The notes under the pieces are model-generated. The model did no database searches. It saw only the letters and a list, made by a program, of their open reading frames with translations, and was not told the origin of the DNA. Below, piece by piece: positions 42,766 to 50,109 of a stretch of 64,000 bases of DNA. The first letter of the stretch is position 1; each line of letters begins with the position of its first letter. The position numbers and the translations under genes are program-made. Source of the stretch: Sphingobium sp. (GTDB lineage Bacteria; Pseudomonadota; Alphaproteobacteria; Sphingomonadales; Sphingomonadaceae); NCBI RefSeq assembly GCF_003248505.1, contig NZ_QFOA01000011.1, positions 1-64,000 on the forward strand, in the 5' to 3' direction.

Positions 42766-44757
42766 ATGACAACGACACAGTTGATCTTCGGTCGCCTGAC
42801 CTGGGACGCCTTTCCCTGGCATGAGCCCATCGTCGTCGCGACGTTCGGCGCGGTGGTGCTGGGCGGCGCGGCGCTGGTCGCGGCGCTGACCTATTTCAAG
42901 CTTTGGGGCTATCTCTGGAAAGAGTGGTTCACCAGCGTCGATCACAAGAAGATCGGCATCATGTACATGGTGCTGGGCCTTGTCATGTTCCTGCGCGGGT
43001 TTGCCGACGCGGTGATGATGCGCCTGCAACAGGCGATGGCGTTCAACGGGTCGGAAGGCTATCTGAACGCTCACCATTACGACCAGGTGTTCACGGCGCA
43101 CGGCGTCATCATGATCTTCTTCGTCGCGATGCCGTTCATCACCGGCCTGATGAACTATATCGTGCCGCTCCAGATCGGCGCGCGCGACGTCAGCTTCCCG
43201 TTCCTCAACAACTTCTCCTTCTGGATGACGACGGGCGGCGCGGTGCTGGTGATGGCGTCGCTGTTCCTCGGCGAATTCGCGCAGACCGGATGGCTCGCCT
43301 ACCCGCCGCTCTCGGGCATCGACTATAGCCCGGCGACGGGCGTCGATTATTACATCTGGGCGCTTCAGGTCGCGGGCGTGGGAACGACATTGTCGGGCAT
43401 CAACCTTATCGCCACCATCATCAAGATGCGCGCACCGGGCATGTCCCTTATGAAGATGCCGGTCTTCACCTGGACATCGCTGTGTGCCAACGTGCTGATC
43501 GTCGCCTCCTTCCCGATCCTGACCGCCACGCTGGTCCTGCTGTCGCTAGACCGTTACGCGGGCACCAACTTCTTCACGAACGACTTCGGCGGCAACCCGA
43601 TGATGTACGTGAACCTCATCTGGATCTGGGGCCACCCGGAAGTCTACATTCTTATCCTGCCGCTGTTCGGCGTGTTTTCCGAAGTCACGTCGACCTTCTC
43701 GAACAAGCGCCTCTTCGGCTACACCTCCATGGTCTACGCGACCTGCTGCATCATGGTGCTCTCCTATCTCGTGTGGCTGCACCACTTCTTCACGATGGGG
43801 TCGGGCGCGAGCGTCAACAGCTTCTTCGGCATCACGACGATGATCATCTCGATCCCGACGGGTGCGAAACTCTTCAACTGGCTGTTCACCATGTATCGGG
43901 GCCGGGTGCGCTTCGAACTGCCGATGATGTGGACCGTCGCCTTCATGCTGACCTTCACGGTCGGCGGCATGACCGGCGTGCTGCTGGCGGTGCCGCCCGC
44001 GGACTTCGTGCTGCACAACTCGCTCTTCCTGATCGCGCACTTCCATAACGTGATCATCGGCGGCGTGCTGTTCGGCCTGTTCGCGGCGATCAACTACTGG
44101 TGGCCCAAGGCGTTCGGCTTCAAGCTCAATCAGTTCTGGGGTCATGTCAGCTTCTGGTGCTGGAACATCGGCTTCTGGCTCGCCTTCGCACCGCTCTATG
44201 CCATGGGTCTGATGGGCGTCACTCGCCGGATGCGGGTGTTCGACGACCCGACGCTGCAACCCTATTTCATCGTGGCGGCGATCGGCGCTGCGGTCATCGC
44301 GGCAGGCATCGGCGCCATGCTGGTCCAGTTCGCGGTCTCCATCTGGAAGCGCGACGAACTGCGCGACGAGACGGGCGATCCGTGGAACGGCCGCACGCTC
44401 GAATGGGCGACCAGCTCGCCGCCGCCCGAGTATAACTTCGCTTTCACGCCCCTGGTGCATGACGGCGACAGCTGGGCCGACATGAAGCGCCATGGCTACA
44501 AGCGGCCCGTGACCGGCTTCCAGCCGATCCATATGCCCAGCAGCACGGGCGCGGGCGTGATCCTGGCGGGCCTCGCCACCCTCTGCGGCTTCAGCCTCAT
44601 CTGGTACATCTGGTGGCTTGCGGCGCTGAGCTTCGTCGGCATCGTCGCGGTCGCCATCGGCCACACCTTCAACTACAAGCGCGATTTCTACATCCCCGCG
44701 GATGTCGTGACGCGTACCGAGGACGCGCGGACCCGCGCCCTCGCGGCGGGAGCCTGA
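42766..44757 (+). CDS. cyoB: Cytochrome bo3-type ubiquinol oxidase subunit I
   Basis: Haem-copper oxidase core subunit of 663 residues, 14-15 membrane segments. The low-spin haem and CuB ligands are present: FTAHGVIMIFFVAMPF (haem b His), WGHPEVYILILP (CuB His with the Tyr cross-link), LVWLHHFFTMG (CuB pair) and LIAHFHNVIIGG (haem o and b His). SVDHKKIGIMYMVLG at the N-terminus is typical of CyoB. It reduces O2 to water with quinol electrons and pumps protons. Confidence 0.97.
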   Translation: MTTTQLIFGRLTWDAFPWHEPIVVATFGAVVLGGAALVAALTYFKLWGYLWKEWFTSVDHKKIGIMYMVLGLVMFLRGFADAVMMRLQQAMAFNGSEGYLNAHHYDQVFTAHGVIMIFFVAMPFITGLMNYIVPLQIGARDVSFPFLNNFSFWMTTGGAVLVMASLFLGEFAQTGWLAYPPLSGIDYSPATGVDYYIWALQVAGVGTTLSGINLIATIIKMRAPGMSLMKMPVFTWTSLCANVLIVASFPILTATLVLLSLDRYAGTNFFTNDFGGNPMMYVNLIWIWGHPEVYILILPLFGVFSEVTSTFSNKRLFGYTSMVYATCCIMVLSYLVWLHHFFTMGSGASVNSFFGITTMIISIPTGAKLFNWLFTMYRGRVRFELPMMWTVAFMLTFTVGGMTGVLLAVPPADFVLHNSLFLIAHFHNVIIGGVLFGLFAAINYWWPKAFGFKLNQFWGHVSFWCWNIGFWLAFAPLYAMGLMGVTRRMRVFDDPTLQPYFIVAAIGAAVIAAGIGAMLVQFAVSIWKRDELRDETGDPWNGRTLEWATSSPPPEYNFAFTPLVHDGDSWADMKRHGYKRPVTGFQPIHMPSSTGAGVILAGLATLCGFSLIWYIWWLAALSFVGIVAVAIGHTFNYKRDFYIPADVVTRTEDARTRALAAGA

Positions 44758-44763
44758 CCCACT

Positions 44764-45387
44764 ATGAGCAGCACGACTGCCCCCATGGACCCCCGGTCCT
44801 ACCACCCGGCGGAAGAACCGCACCTCCACGAAGGCCACAGCACCATGCTGGGCTTCTGGATGTACCTGATGAGCGATTGCCTCATCTTCGCCATCCTGTT
44901 CGCCACCTACGCGGTGCTCGGCGGCAATTATGCGGGCGGGCCGGGTCCGAAGGACCTGTTCGACCTGCCGCTGGTCGCGGTCAACACCGCGATGCTGCTC
45001 TTTTCGTCCATCACTTACGGCTTTGCCATGCTGGCGATGGAAAAGAACAGGGTCGGCGCGACGCAGGGATGGCTGTTCGTCACCCTGCTGTTCGGGGCGG
45101 CGTTCCTGTCGATCGAGCTTTACGAATTCGCGCACCTCATCCACGAGGGCGCCGGTCCGCAGCGCAGCGCGTTCCTTTCGGCCTTCTTCACGCTGGTCGG
45201 CACGCACGGCCTCCACGTCACCTTCGGGTCGATCTGGCTCGTCACGCTGATGGTTCAGGTCGGGAAGAAGGGCCTGATTTCGGCCAACAAGCGCCGCCTC
45301 ATGTGCCTTTCGATGTTCTGGCACTTCCTCGACGTCATCTGGATCGGCGTCTTCACCTTTGTCTATCTGATGGGAGTCCTGCGGTGA
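44764..45387 (+). CDS. cyoC: Cytochrome bo3-type ubiquinol oxidase subunit III
   Basis: Protein of 207 residues with five membrane segments, like CyoC. GFWMYLMSDCLIFAILFATYAVL opens the first helices, and FTLVGTHGLHVTFGSIWL and FSMFWHFLDVIWIGVFTFVYL are family signatures. It starts 6 bases after cyoB and its stop overlaps the cyoD start (GTGA). Non-catalytic; stabilises the core and the proton entry path. Confidence 0.95.
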   Translation: MSSTTAPMDPRSYHPAEEPHLHEGHSTMLGFWMYLMSDCLIFAILFATYAVLGGNYAGGPGPKDLFDLPLVAVNTAMLLFSSITYGFAMLAMEKNRVGATQGWLFVTLLFGAAFLSIELYEFAHLIHEGAGPQRSAFLSAFFTLVGTHGLHVTFGSIWLVTLMVQVGKKGLISANKRRLMCLSMFWHFLDVIWIGVFTFVYLMGVLR

Positions 45388-45809
45388 GCGACGCAGTCCA
45401 CAGCCACGGCCATCATGAGGAACATCATGACGCGGGCGCACACGGGACCATGGGCAGCTATATGATCGGCTTTGGCCTGTCGGTGATCCTGACGGCCATC
45501 CCCTTCTGGCTCGTGATGTCGAACGCGCTGGGCAATCCGCGCCTCACCGGCTTCATCATCATGGCCTTCGCCGCCGTGCAGGTGGTGGTGCACATGATCT
45601 ACTTCCTCCACATGAACACGCGGGTGGAAGGCGGCTGGTCCTTCATGGCGATGATGCTGACGCTGGTGCTGGTGGTGATCACCCTGTCCGGATCCATGTG
45701 GGTGATGTATCACCTCAACGCCAACATGATGCCGCACGACCAGATGCAGATGGACATGGGATCGACGCAGGAAATGCGGACCATGCAGAATATGGGTGAG
45801 ATGCCGTGA
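45384..45809 (+). CDS. cyoD: Cytochrome bo3-type ubiquinol oxidase subunit IV
   Basis: Protein of 141 residues with three membrane segments (SYMIGFGLSVILTAIPFWLV, then GFIIMAFAAVQVVVHMIYFL and MAMMLTLVLVVITLSGSMWV), longer than E. coli CyoD because of His-rich N- and C-terminal extensions (HSHGHHEEHH; a Met-rich tail). The start is a GTG overlapping the cyoC stop, and its own stop overlaps the GTG start of the SURF1 gene. Assembly subunit of the oxidase. The His/Met-rich ends could bind copper; that is inference. Confidence 0.92.
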   Translation: MSDAVHSHGHHEEHHDAGAHGTMGSYMIGFGLSVILTAIPFWLVMSNALGNPRLTGFIIMAFAAVQVVVHMIYFLHMNTRVEGGWSFMAMMLTLVLVVITLSGSMWVMYHLNANMMPHDQMQMDMGSTQEMRTMQNMGEMP

Positions 45810-46522
45810 CATTTCAGGAGGTCGAGGGGCGCCGCCGGCGTTCCCCGGCCTTCCTGATCGGCGCCACGCTGATCGCCCTGCTGCTGGTTGCGGGCTTTTG
45901 CGCGCTCGGCGTCTGGCAGGTGCAGCGTCTCGGCTGGAAACGCGACCTCATCGCGCGGGTCGACAGTCGGGTCCATGCAACCGCCGTGACCGCCCCCGCC
46001 AGCGCCGTCAGCAATGACGAATATCGCCGGGTGACGGTGTCCGGCCGGTTCCTTCACGACAAGGCTGCCTTGGTTCAGGCGTCCACCGTACGCGGTGCCG
46101 GCTTCTGGGTACTCACGCCTCTGCGCCGTGCGGACGGCGAAATCCTCTTCGTCAATCGCGGCTTCGTTCCGGGCCGCAAGGCAGACTATGCGCGTCCGGC
46201 GGGCGACGTGCGGATCGTCGGCCTGCTGCGGCTCACGGAGCCGGGCGGCGGATTCCTGCGCAGTAACGATCCCGCCGCAGATCGTTGGTACTCCCGCGAT
46301 ATCGAAGCGATCGCCAGGGCGCGCGGCCTGTCGGCGGCCAATTATTTCGTCGATGCGGAGGCTGGCCCCTCCCCCGACGCGCTGCCGGTGGGCGGCCTTA
46401 CGGTTCTGCATTTCCCCAACAATCATCTGGGCTATGCGATCACATGGTTCGCGCTGGCGGCGATGAGCGTGGGTGCCTATATCCTCGTCATGCGCCATCC
46501 GGGAAAAGCCCCTACGCCATGA
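45806..46522 (+). CDS. SURF1-family oxidase assembly protein
   Basis: Protein of 238 residues with the SURF1 plan: membrane segment about 13-35 (LIGATLIALLLVAGFCALGVWQV), periplasmic domain with EYRRVTVSGRFLHD and FVNRGFVPG, and a second segment about 205-228 (YAITWFALAAMSVGAYILV). SURF1 is best known for haem a insertion into cytochrome aa3; here it is cotranscribed with a quinol oxidase. The start is a GTG overlapping the cyoD stop; the stop overlaps regB by ATGA. Whether this oxidase uses haem a, o or b cannot be read from the sequence. Confidence 0.92.
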   Translation: MTFQEVEGRRRRSPAFLIGATLIALLLVAGFCALGVWQVQRLGWKRDLIARVDSRVHATAVTAPASAVSNDEYRRVTVSGRFLHDKAALVQASTVRGAGFWVLTPLRRADGEILFVNRGFVPGRKADYARPAGDVRIVGLLRLTEPGGGFLRSNDPAADRWYSRDIEAIARARGLSAANYFVDAEAGPSPDALPVGGLTVLHFPNNHLGYAITWFALAAMSVGAYILVMRHPGKAPTP

Positions 46523-47850
46523 GCCAGCCGCGCAGGCGCCCGCGATGGCTGCCGAGCCAGTGGCCCGCAGACGCCGCGGGACGGCGCAACATGGCGCTGC
46601 TGGTGCAGCTGCGCTGGGTCGCGGTGGCCGGCCAGGTCGCGACGATCCTCATTACCCATTTCCTCATGGGCATCCGCCTGCCTTTGAGTTCCATGATGGT
46701 GGTGCCGTGCATAGCCGTGCTCATGAACATCGGCAGCCTGATGGTCGTGCGGCGACGCACCGACATCACCCATGCCGAACTGTTCCTGGCGTTGCTGTTC
46801 GACGTTCTGGCGCTGACGACGCAACTGTACCTGAGCGGCGGGGCGACCAATCCCTTCGTGTCCCTTTATCTCGTGCAGGTGGCGCTGGGCGCGGTGCTGC
46901 TGCATCGCTGGAGCGTATGGGGCATCGTTGCGGTGTCGAGCGCCTGCGCGGCGATGCTGGCCTTCGTGCATCGCCCCCTTGTCGTCAGCGGCCCGCTGGA
47001 AGGTCATCTGTTCGATCTGCATATCGTCGGCACATGGATATGTCTGACCATGATTGCGGTGCTGCTGGTGCTGTTCATGACGCCGATCAACCGCAACATC
47101 CAGGAGCGAGAATCGCATCTCGCCCGGCTGCGGCAACAAGCGGCGGAGGAAGAGCATATCGTGCGCATGGGGCTGTTGGCATCGGGCGCCGCGCATGAAC
47201 TGGGAACGCCGCTCGCGCAACTGGCCGTGGTGCTGGGAGACTGGCGGCATATGCCTCAAATCCGTAAGGACCCCACCCTCGTCGAGGAGGTCGAGGAAAT
47301 GGAGGCGGCGGTCAAGCGCTGCAAGGCGATCCTCACCGGCGTGCTCATGTCGGCCGGCGAAGCGCGCGGCGAAGCGCCACAGGTCACGCAGGTACGAGAT
47401 TTCGTGGAGGCCATCGCCCAGCGCTGGCGCGCCGCCAATCCGGGCGTGGCCCTGCGCTGCGACTTCGGGCCGCACGACTATCCGCGCATCATCGCCGATC
47501 CGGTCATCCGGCAGGCGCTTACCAACCTGCTCGACAATGCTCGGGAAGCGGGCGCGTCCTACGTCAACATGATGGTGAGCCGCGATCGCGAATGGCTGCA
47601 TGTCGCCGTGCGGGACAACGGTCCCGGGTTCAGCCCCGACATGCTGGCCGATGTCGGCAAACCCTATCGGTCCAGCAAGGGGCGGCAGGGCGGCGGCCTC
47701 GGCCTTTTTCTGGTGTTCAACGTCGCGCGCAAGCTCGGCGGGCGGGTCGATGCGAGCAACGGCGCGGACGGCGGCGCGATGGTGCAATTGCGCCTGCCGC
47801 TGACCACCGTCGCGCTGGAGGATGAGGAGGCGGACGCCGATGACGGCTGA
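46519..47850 (+). CDS. regB: Redox-sensing histidine kinase, RegB/PrrB type
   Basis: Sensor kinase of 443 residues with six membrane segments and the RegB quinone-binding heptapeptide GGATNPF at 107-113. The H-box LASGAAHELGTPLAQLAVV places His226, and VKRCKAILTGVL holds Cys268 at the position of the redox-active cysteine of RegB. The N-box is LLDNAREAGA and the G2 box GGGLGLFLV. RegB senses the oxidation state of the ubiquinone pool and the cysteine thiol, and phosphorylates RegA. It follows surf1 with ATGA overlap and overlaps regA by 11 bases. Confidence 0.96.
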   Translation: MSQPRRRPRWLPSQWPADAAGRRNMALLVQLRWVAVAGQVATILITHFLMGIRLPLSSMMVVPCIAVLMNIGSLMVVRRRTDITHAELFLALLFDVLALTTQLYLSGGATNPFVSLYLVQVALGAVLLHRWSVWGIVAVSSACAAMLAFVHRPLVVSGPLEGHLFDLHIVGTWICLTMIAVLLVLFMTPINRNIQERESHLARLRQQAAEEEHIVRMGLLASGAAHELGTPLAQLAVVLGDWRHMPQIRKDPTLVEEVEEMEAAVKRCKAILTGVLMSAGEARGEAPQVTQVRDFVEAIAQRWRAANPGVALRCDFGPHDYPRIIADPVIRQALTNLLDNAREAGASYVNMMVSRDREWLHVAVRDNGPGFSPDMLADVGKPYRSSKGRQGGGLGLFLVFNVARKLGGRVDASNGADGGAMVQLRLPLTTVALEDEEADADDG

Positions 47851-48373
47851 CAGGCAATTGCTGATCGTCGAGGATGAGGAAGCCTTCGCCCGCACGCTCA
47901 AGCGCTCGTTCGAGCGGCGGGGTTATGATGTGCTGCACGCCGATAGTCTGGAAGGCGTCAACGCCCTGCTCGCGAACCACCGGCCCGGCTATGCGGTCGT
48001 CGACCTGAAACTCGGCCCGCAATCTGGCCTCGCCTGCGTGGCGGCACTCCATGCCCACGATCCGGCGATGCTGGTCGTGGTGCTGACCGGCTTCGCCAGC
48101 ATCGCGACGGCGGTCGAGGCGATCAAGCTGGGCGCGACCAACTATCTGGCCAAACCGTCCAACACCGACGATATCGAAGCGGCCTTTGCACGGGGCGCGG
48201 GCAATCCCGACACGCCGCTTGCCCCGCGCCCCACGTCGATCAAGACGCTGGAGTGGGAGCATATCCACGAAGTGCTCAAGGACAGCGAATTCAACATATC
48301 GGAAGCAGCGCGCCGCCTGGGGATGCACAGGCGCACATTGGCGCGCAAGCTCGCCAAGCGGCAGGTCGGATAA
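47840..48373 (+). CDS. regA: Redox response regulator, RegA/PrrA/ActR type
   Basis: Protein of 177 residues: receiver (LLIVEDEE, phosphoacceptor Asp55 in VVDLKLGPQSGL, Lys in YLAKPSN), a proline-containing linker (LAPRPTSI) and a Fis-type helix-turn-helix (FNISEAARRLGMHRRTLARKL). This matches RegA/PrrA/ActR, global regulators of respiration, nitrogen and carbon metabolism in alphaproteobacteria. The ATG at 47840 overlaps the regB end by 11 bases. It probably feeds back on the cyo operon that encodes it. Confidence 0.96.
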   Translation: MTADRQLLIVEDEEAFARTLKRSFERRGYDVLHADSLEGVNALLANHRPGYAVVDLKLGPQSGLACVAALHAHDPAMLVVVLTGFASIATAVEAIKLGATNYLAKPSNTDDIEAAFARGAGNPDTPLAPRPTSIKTLEWEHIHEVLKDSEFNISEAARRLGMHRRTLARKLAKRQVG

Positions 48374-48850
48374 CCGGCGCCTTGCCTCGTGGCTGGGGCG
48401 AGGCGAGCCGCCGGTCCGGCCGGGGTCTGCGGCGGCACGGCTTTTCGCCACCCGGATGATGGACCGAAGGATGGCCCCCTTCGTTTTCGGCACAGCGAAG
48501 GGCGTCCTCTGCCCCTGCTCCGCCGCCCAATTGATCGCTTCGCGCCTAGCGGCAGCATAGCCTGCTCTCCAGCCGTTATCTTCTGGACGCGCACGCTCCA
48601 CAAAGGCGGTTTCCATCCGGAAAAGCAATTCCTCGCGTACCCTGACCGCATCGAACCGTTCCGCCGCGACACACCCCCATATATGCTGCACGGCATGCGG
48701 CAAGTGCGCCTCATCCGGGTCCAGCCCCAAGGCGAGCAAAAGGTTCAGCGCCGCGACGCATTGACGAAACGTTCGCTAAAAGCCTGTGAATGGCCCTCGC
48801 AGCGTCTTGAGAAAGGCCGCCTTGTTCACCGGACGAAAGCCAGCCTGCAC
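48374..48850 (-). other. Gene-poor stretch with a broken reading frame
   Basis: Between regA and tRNA-Gly there are about 480 bases without an intact gene. A minus-strand frame reads protein-like in two pieces. The first ends AGFRPVNKAAFLKTLRGPF then an in-frame TAG near 48783. The second continues in the same frame as LNLLLALGLDPDEAHLPHAV, then MGWRAGYAAARREA-like sequence, without a convincing start or ribosome-binding site and running antisense into regA. Codon bias is weaker than in the neighbours. It may be a decayed gene, but no family was recognised. Confidence 0.3.
48384..48436. repeat. Two GC-rich hairpins downstream of regA
   Basis: GCCTCG (48384-48389) pairs with CGAGGC (48399-48404), and GCCGCC (48407-48412) with GGCGGC (48431-48436). 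They begin 10 bases after the regA stop. No T-run follows, so they are at best a Rho-dependent or RNA-stabilising 3' end for the seven-gene transcript. Confidence 0.35.
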
Positions 48851-48875
48851 TAAAAAATACTTGCTGAATTTCAGC
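48851..48875 (-). terminator. Intrinsic terminator of tRNA-Gly
   Basis: On the minus strand GCTGA and TCAGC pair around a 3-base loop (48875-48863), followed by AAGTA and a run of six T (48857-48852). It lies 34 bases beyond the CCA end of the tRNA. The AT-rich patch stands out from the surrounding GC-rich sequence. Confidence 0.7.
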
Positions 48876-48908
48876 GACGTATAATCGTTGGATACGGGCG
48901 TGAGGTGT

Positions 48909-48982
48909 TGGAGCGGGTGAGGGGAATCGAACCCCCGTCGTCAGCTTGGGAAGCTGCTGCTCTACCATTGAGCTACACCCGC
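48909..48982 (-). tRNA. tRNA-Gly(CCC)
   Basis: tRNA of 74 bases including the encoded CCA. The acceptor arms GCGGGTG and CACCCGC pair perfectly; the D-arm is GCTCAATGGTAGAGC and the T-loop GGTTCGATTCC. The anticodon loop TTCCCAA gives anticodon CCC, reading GGG glycine codons, and the overall form resembles E. coli glyU. Confidence 0.95.
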
Positions 48983-49030
48983 GTGCCTGCTGTCTCCATT
49001 GCCCAGAGCGGCAGGCGCTGTCAACGGGGG

Positions 49031-49945
49031 TCAGGCGTAGGGCGCCTGCGCGTCGCGCGCGGGGATGGCGCCGCGACGACCGATGTTCCAGCCAGCGAGC
49101 GTATGACCCGCCAGCGCGGCCGCCTGCGGCGATGCTCCGGCAAGGCGTGCGTGAAGATAGCCGCCATTGAACGCATCCCCCGCTCCGCTCGAATCGATGA
49201 CGGTCAGCGCGCGGGGGATCGGTACCATCGCACCGTCGACGAGGCACCCGTCGCCGCCCAGCTTGACGACGACTTCGCGACCGTCGCCAGCGCCCCAGCG
49301 CTGCGCCGCGTCGGCGGCATCGTCCGCTTCGCCCATCTCGACCTCATCCGCCAGTGTCGGAAGACCCATGTCGCTCACAGCAATCGCACGATCGCGCCAA
49401 TGCCGCGCGGTCGCTGCATCTTCCCAAAGGCGAGCGCGGTAATTGCCGTCGAACGCGACCCGTCCACCGCGGCCCCGCACCTGCTCGCACAGGGACAGCA
49501 AAGCCTCGCGCCCCCGGTCGGGCAGGATCGCCAGCGTGATGAGCGAGAAATAGAGAAGGTCCGATTGCGCCGCCTGCGCCACCATCGCCGCGCTTTGCGG
49601 CAGATCGAACATGCGGCGAGCCGCTGCCTCCCCGCGCCAATAGTGGAAACTGCGTTCCCCCTGCGCGTCCGTTTCGATGGCATAAAGCCCCGGAAGCCGC
49701 CCGTCGGCTGCAATGACCAGCGCCGTATCCACGCCTTCCGCCTCCCATTGATCACGCAGTTGCGTGCTCATGGGATCGGTGCCAAGCGCACTGGCGAGCC
49801 GGACCCGGTCGCCGAACCGCGCCAGATGGACGGCGGTGTTTATCACATCGCCGCCATAGCGCAGATTCCAGCCATCGCCCTCGCCCCGGCTGAGTTCGAG
49901 CATGCCTTCGCCGATGACAGTGACGGTGGCCGTGTCGTTCTTCAT
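49031..49945 (-). CDS. kdgK: PfkB-family sugar kinase, KDG-kinase-like
   Basis: Ribokinase-fold kinase of 304 residues. GEGMLELSRGEGDGWNLRYGGDVINTAVHLARFG is the substrate-binding N-terminus of 2-keto-3-deoxygluconate kinases, and VIDSSGAGDAFNGGYLHARL contains the PfkB signature with the catalytic Asp. It would phosphorylate KDG to KDPG, feeding the Eda step of the pathway encoded at 33 kb. The ATG at 49945 begins the fold; earlier in-frame starts do not. It is not in an operon with the other sugar genes, so the substrate is inferred from sequence. Confidence 0.82.
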   Translation of the reverse strand: MKNDTATVTVIGEGMLELSRGEGDGWNLRYGGDVINTAVHLARFGDRVRLASALGTDPMSTQLRDQWEAEGVDTALVIAADGRLPGLYAIETDAQGERSFHYWRGEAAARRMFDLPQSAAMVAQAAQSDLLYFSLITLAILPDRGREALLSLCEQVRGRGGRVAFDGNYRARLWEDAATARHWRDRAIAVSDMGLPTLADEVEMGEADDAADAAQRWGAGDGREVVVKLGGDGCLVDGAMVPIPRALTVIDSSGAGDAFNGGYLHARLAGASPQAAALAGHTLAGWNIGRRGAIPARDAQAPYA

Positions 49946-50109
49946 GCGCTGTTCAGTTCCTCCGCCGCTGTTATGTCGGTCGTGACCCGCACATAAGGGC
50001 AAGTCAAGTCCGAGGACGTGAGCGATAACATGCTCCATTATGGAACATTGGCGAATGCGCGAATTTTTGGCACAAGGCGGCCAGCGCGATACGCCCTGTG
50101 CGGGGATTT

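Noticed and set aside
43546..45441. Long open frame (631 codons) antisense to cyoB-cyoC
   Set aside because: Same GC-bias effect; composition is His/Asp/Arg-rich and no domain is recognisable.
48851..48908. AT-rich patch beside tRNA-Gly as an attachment site of a mobile element
   Set aside because: It is explained by the terminator hairpin and T-run. No duplicated tRNA 3' end, integrase or direct repeat was seen.
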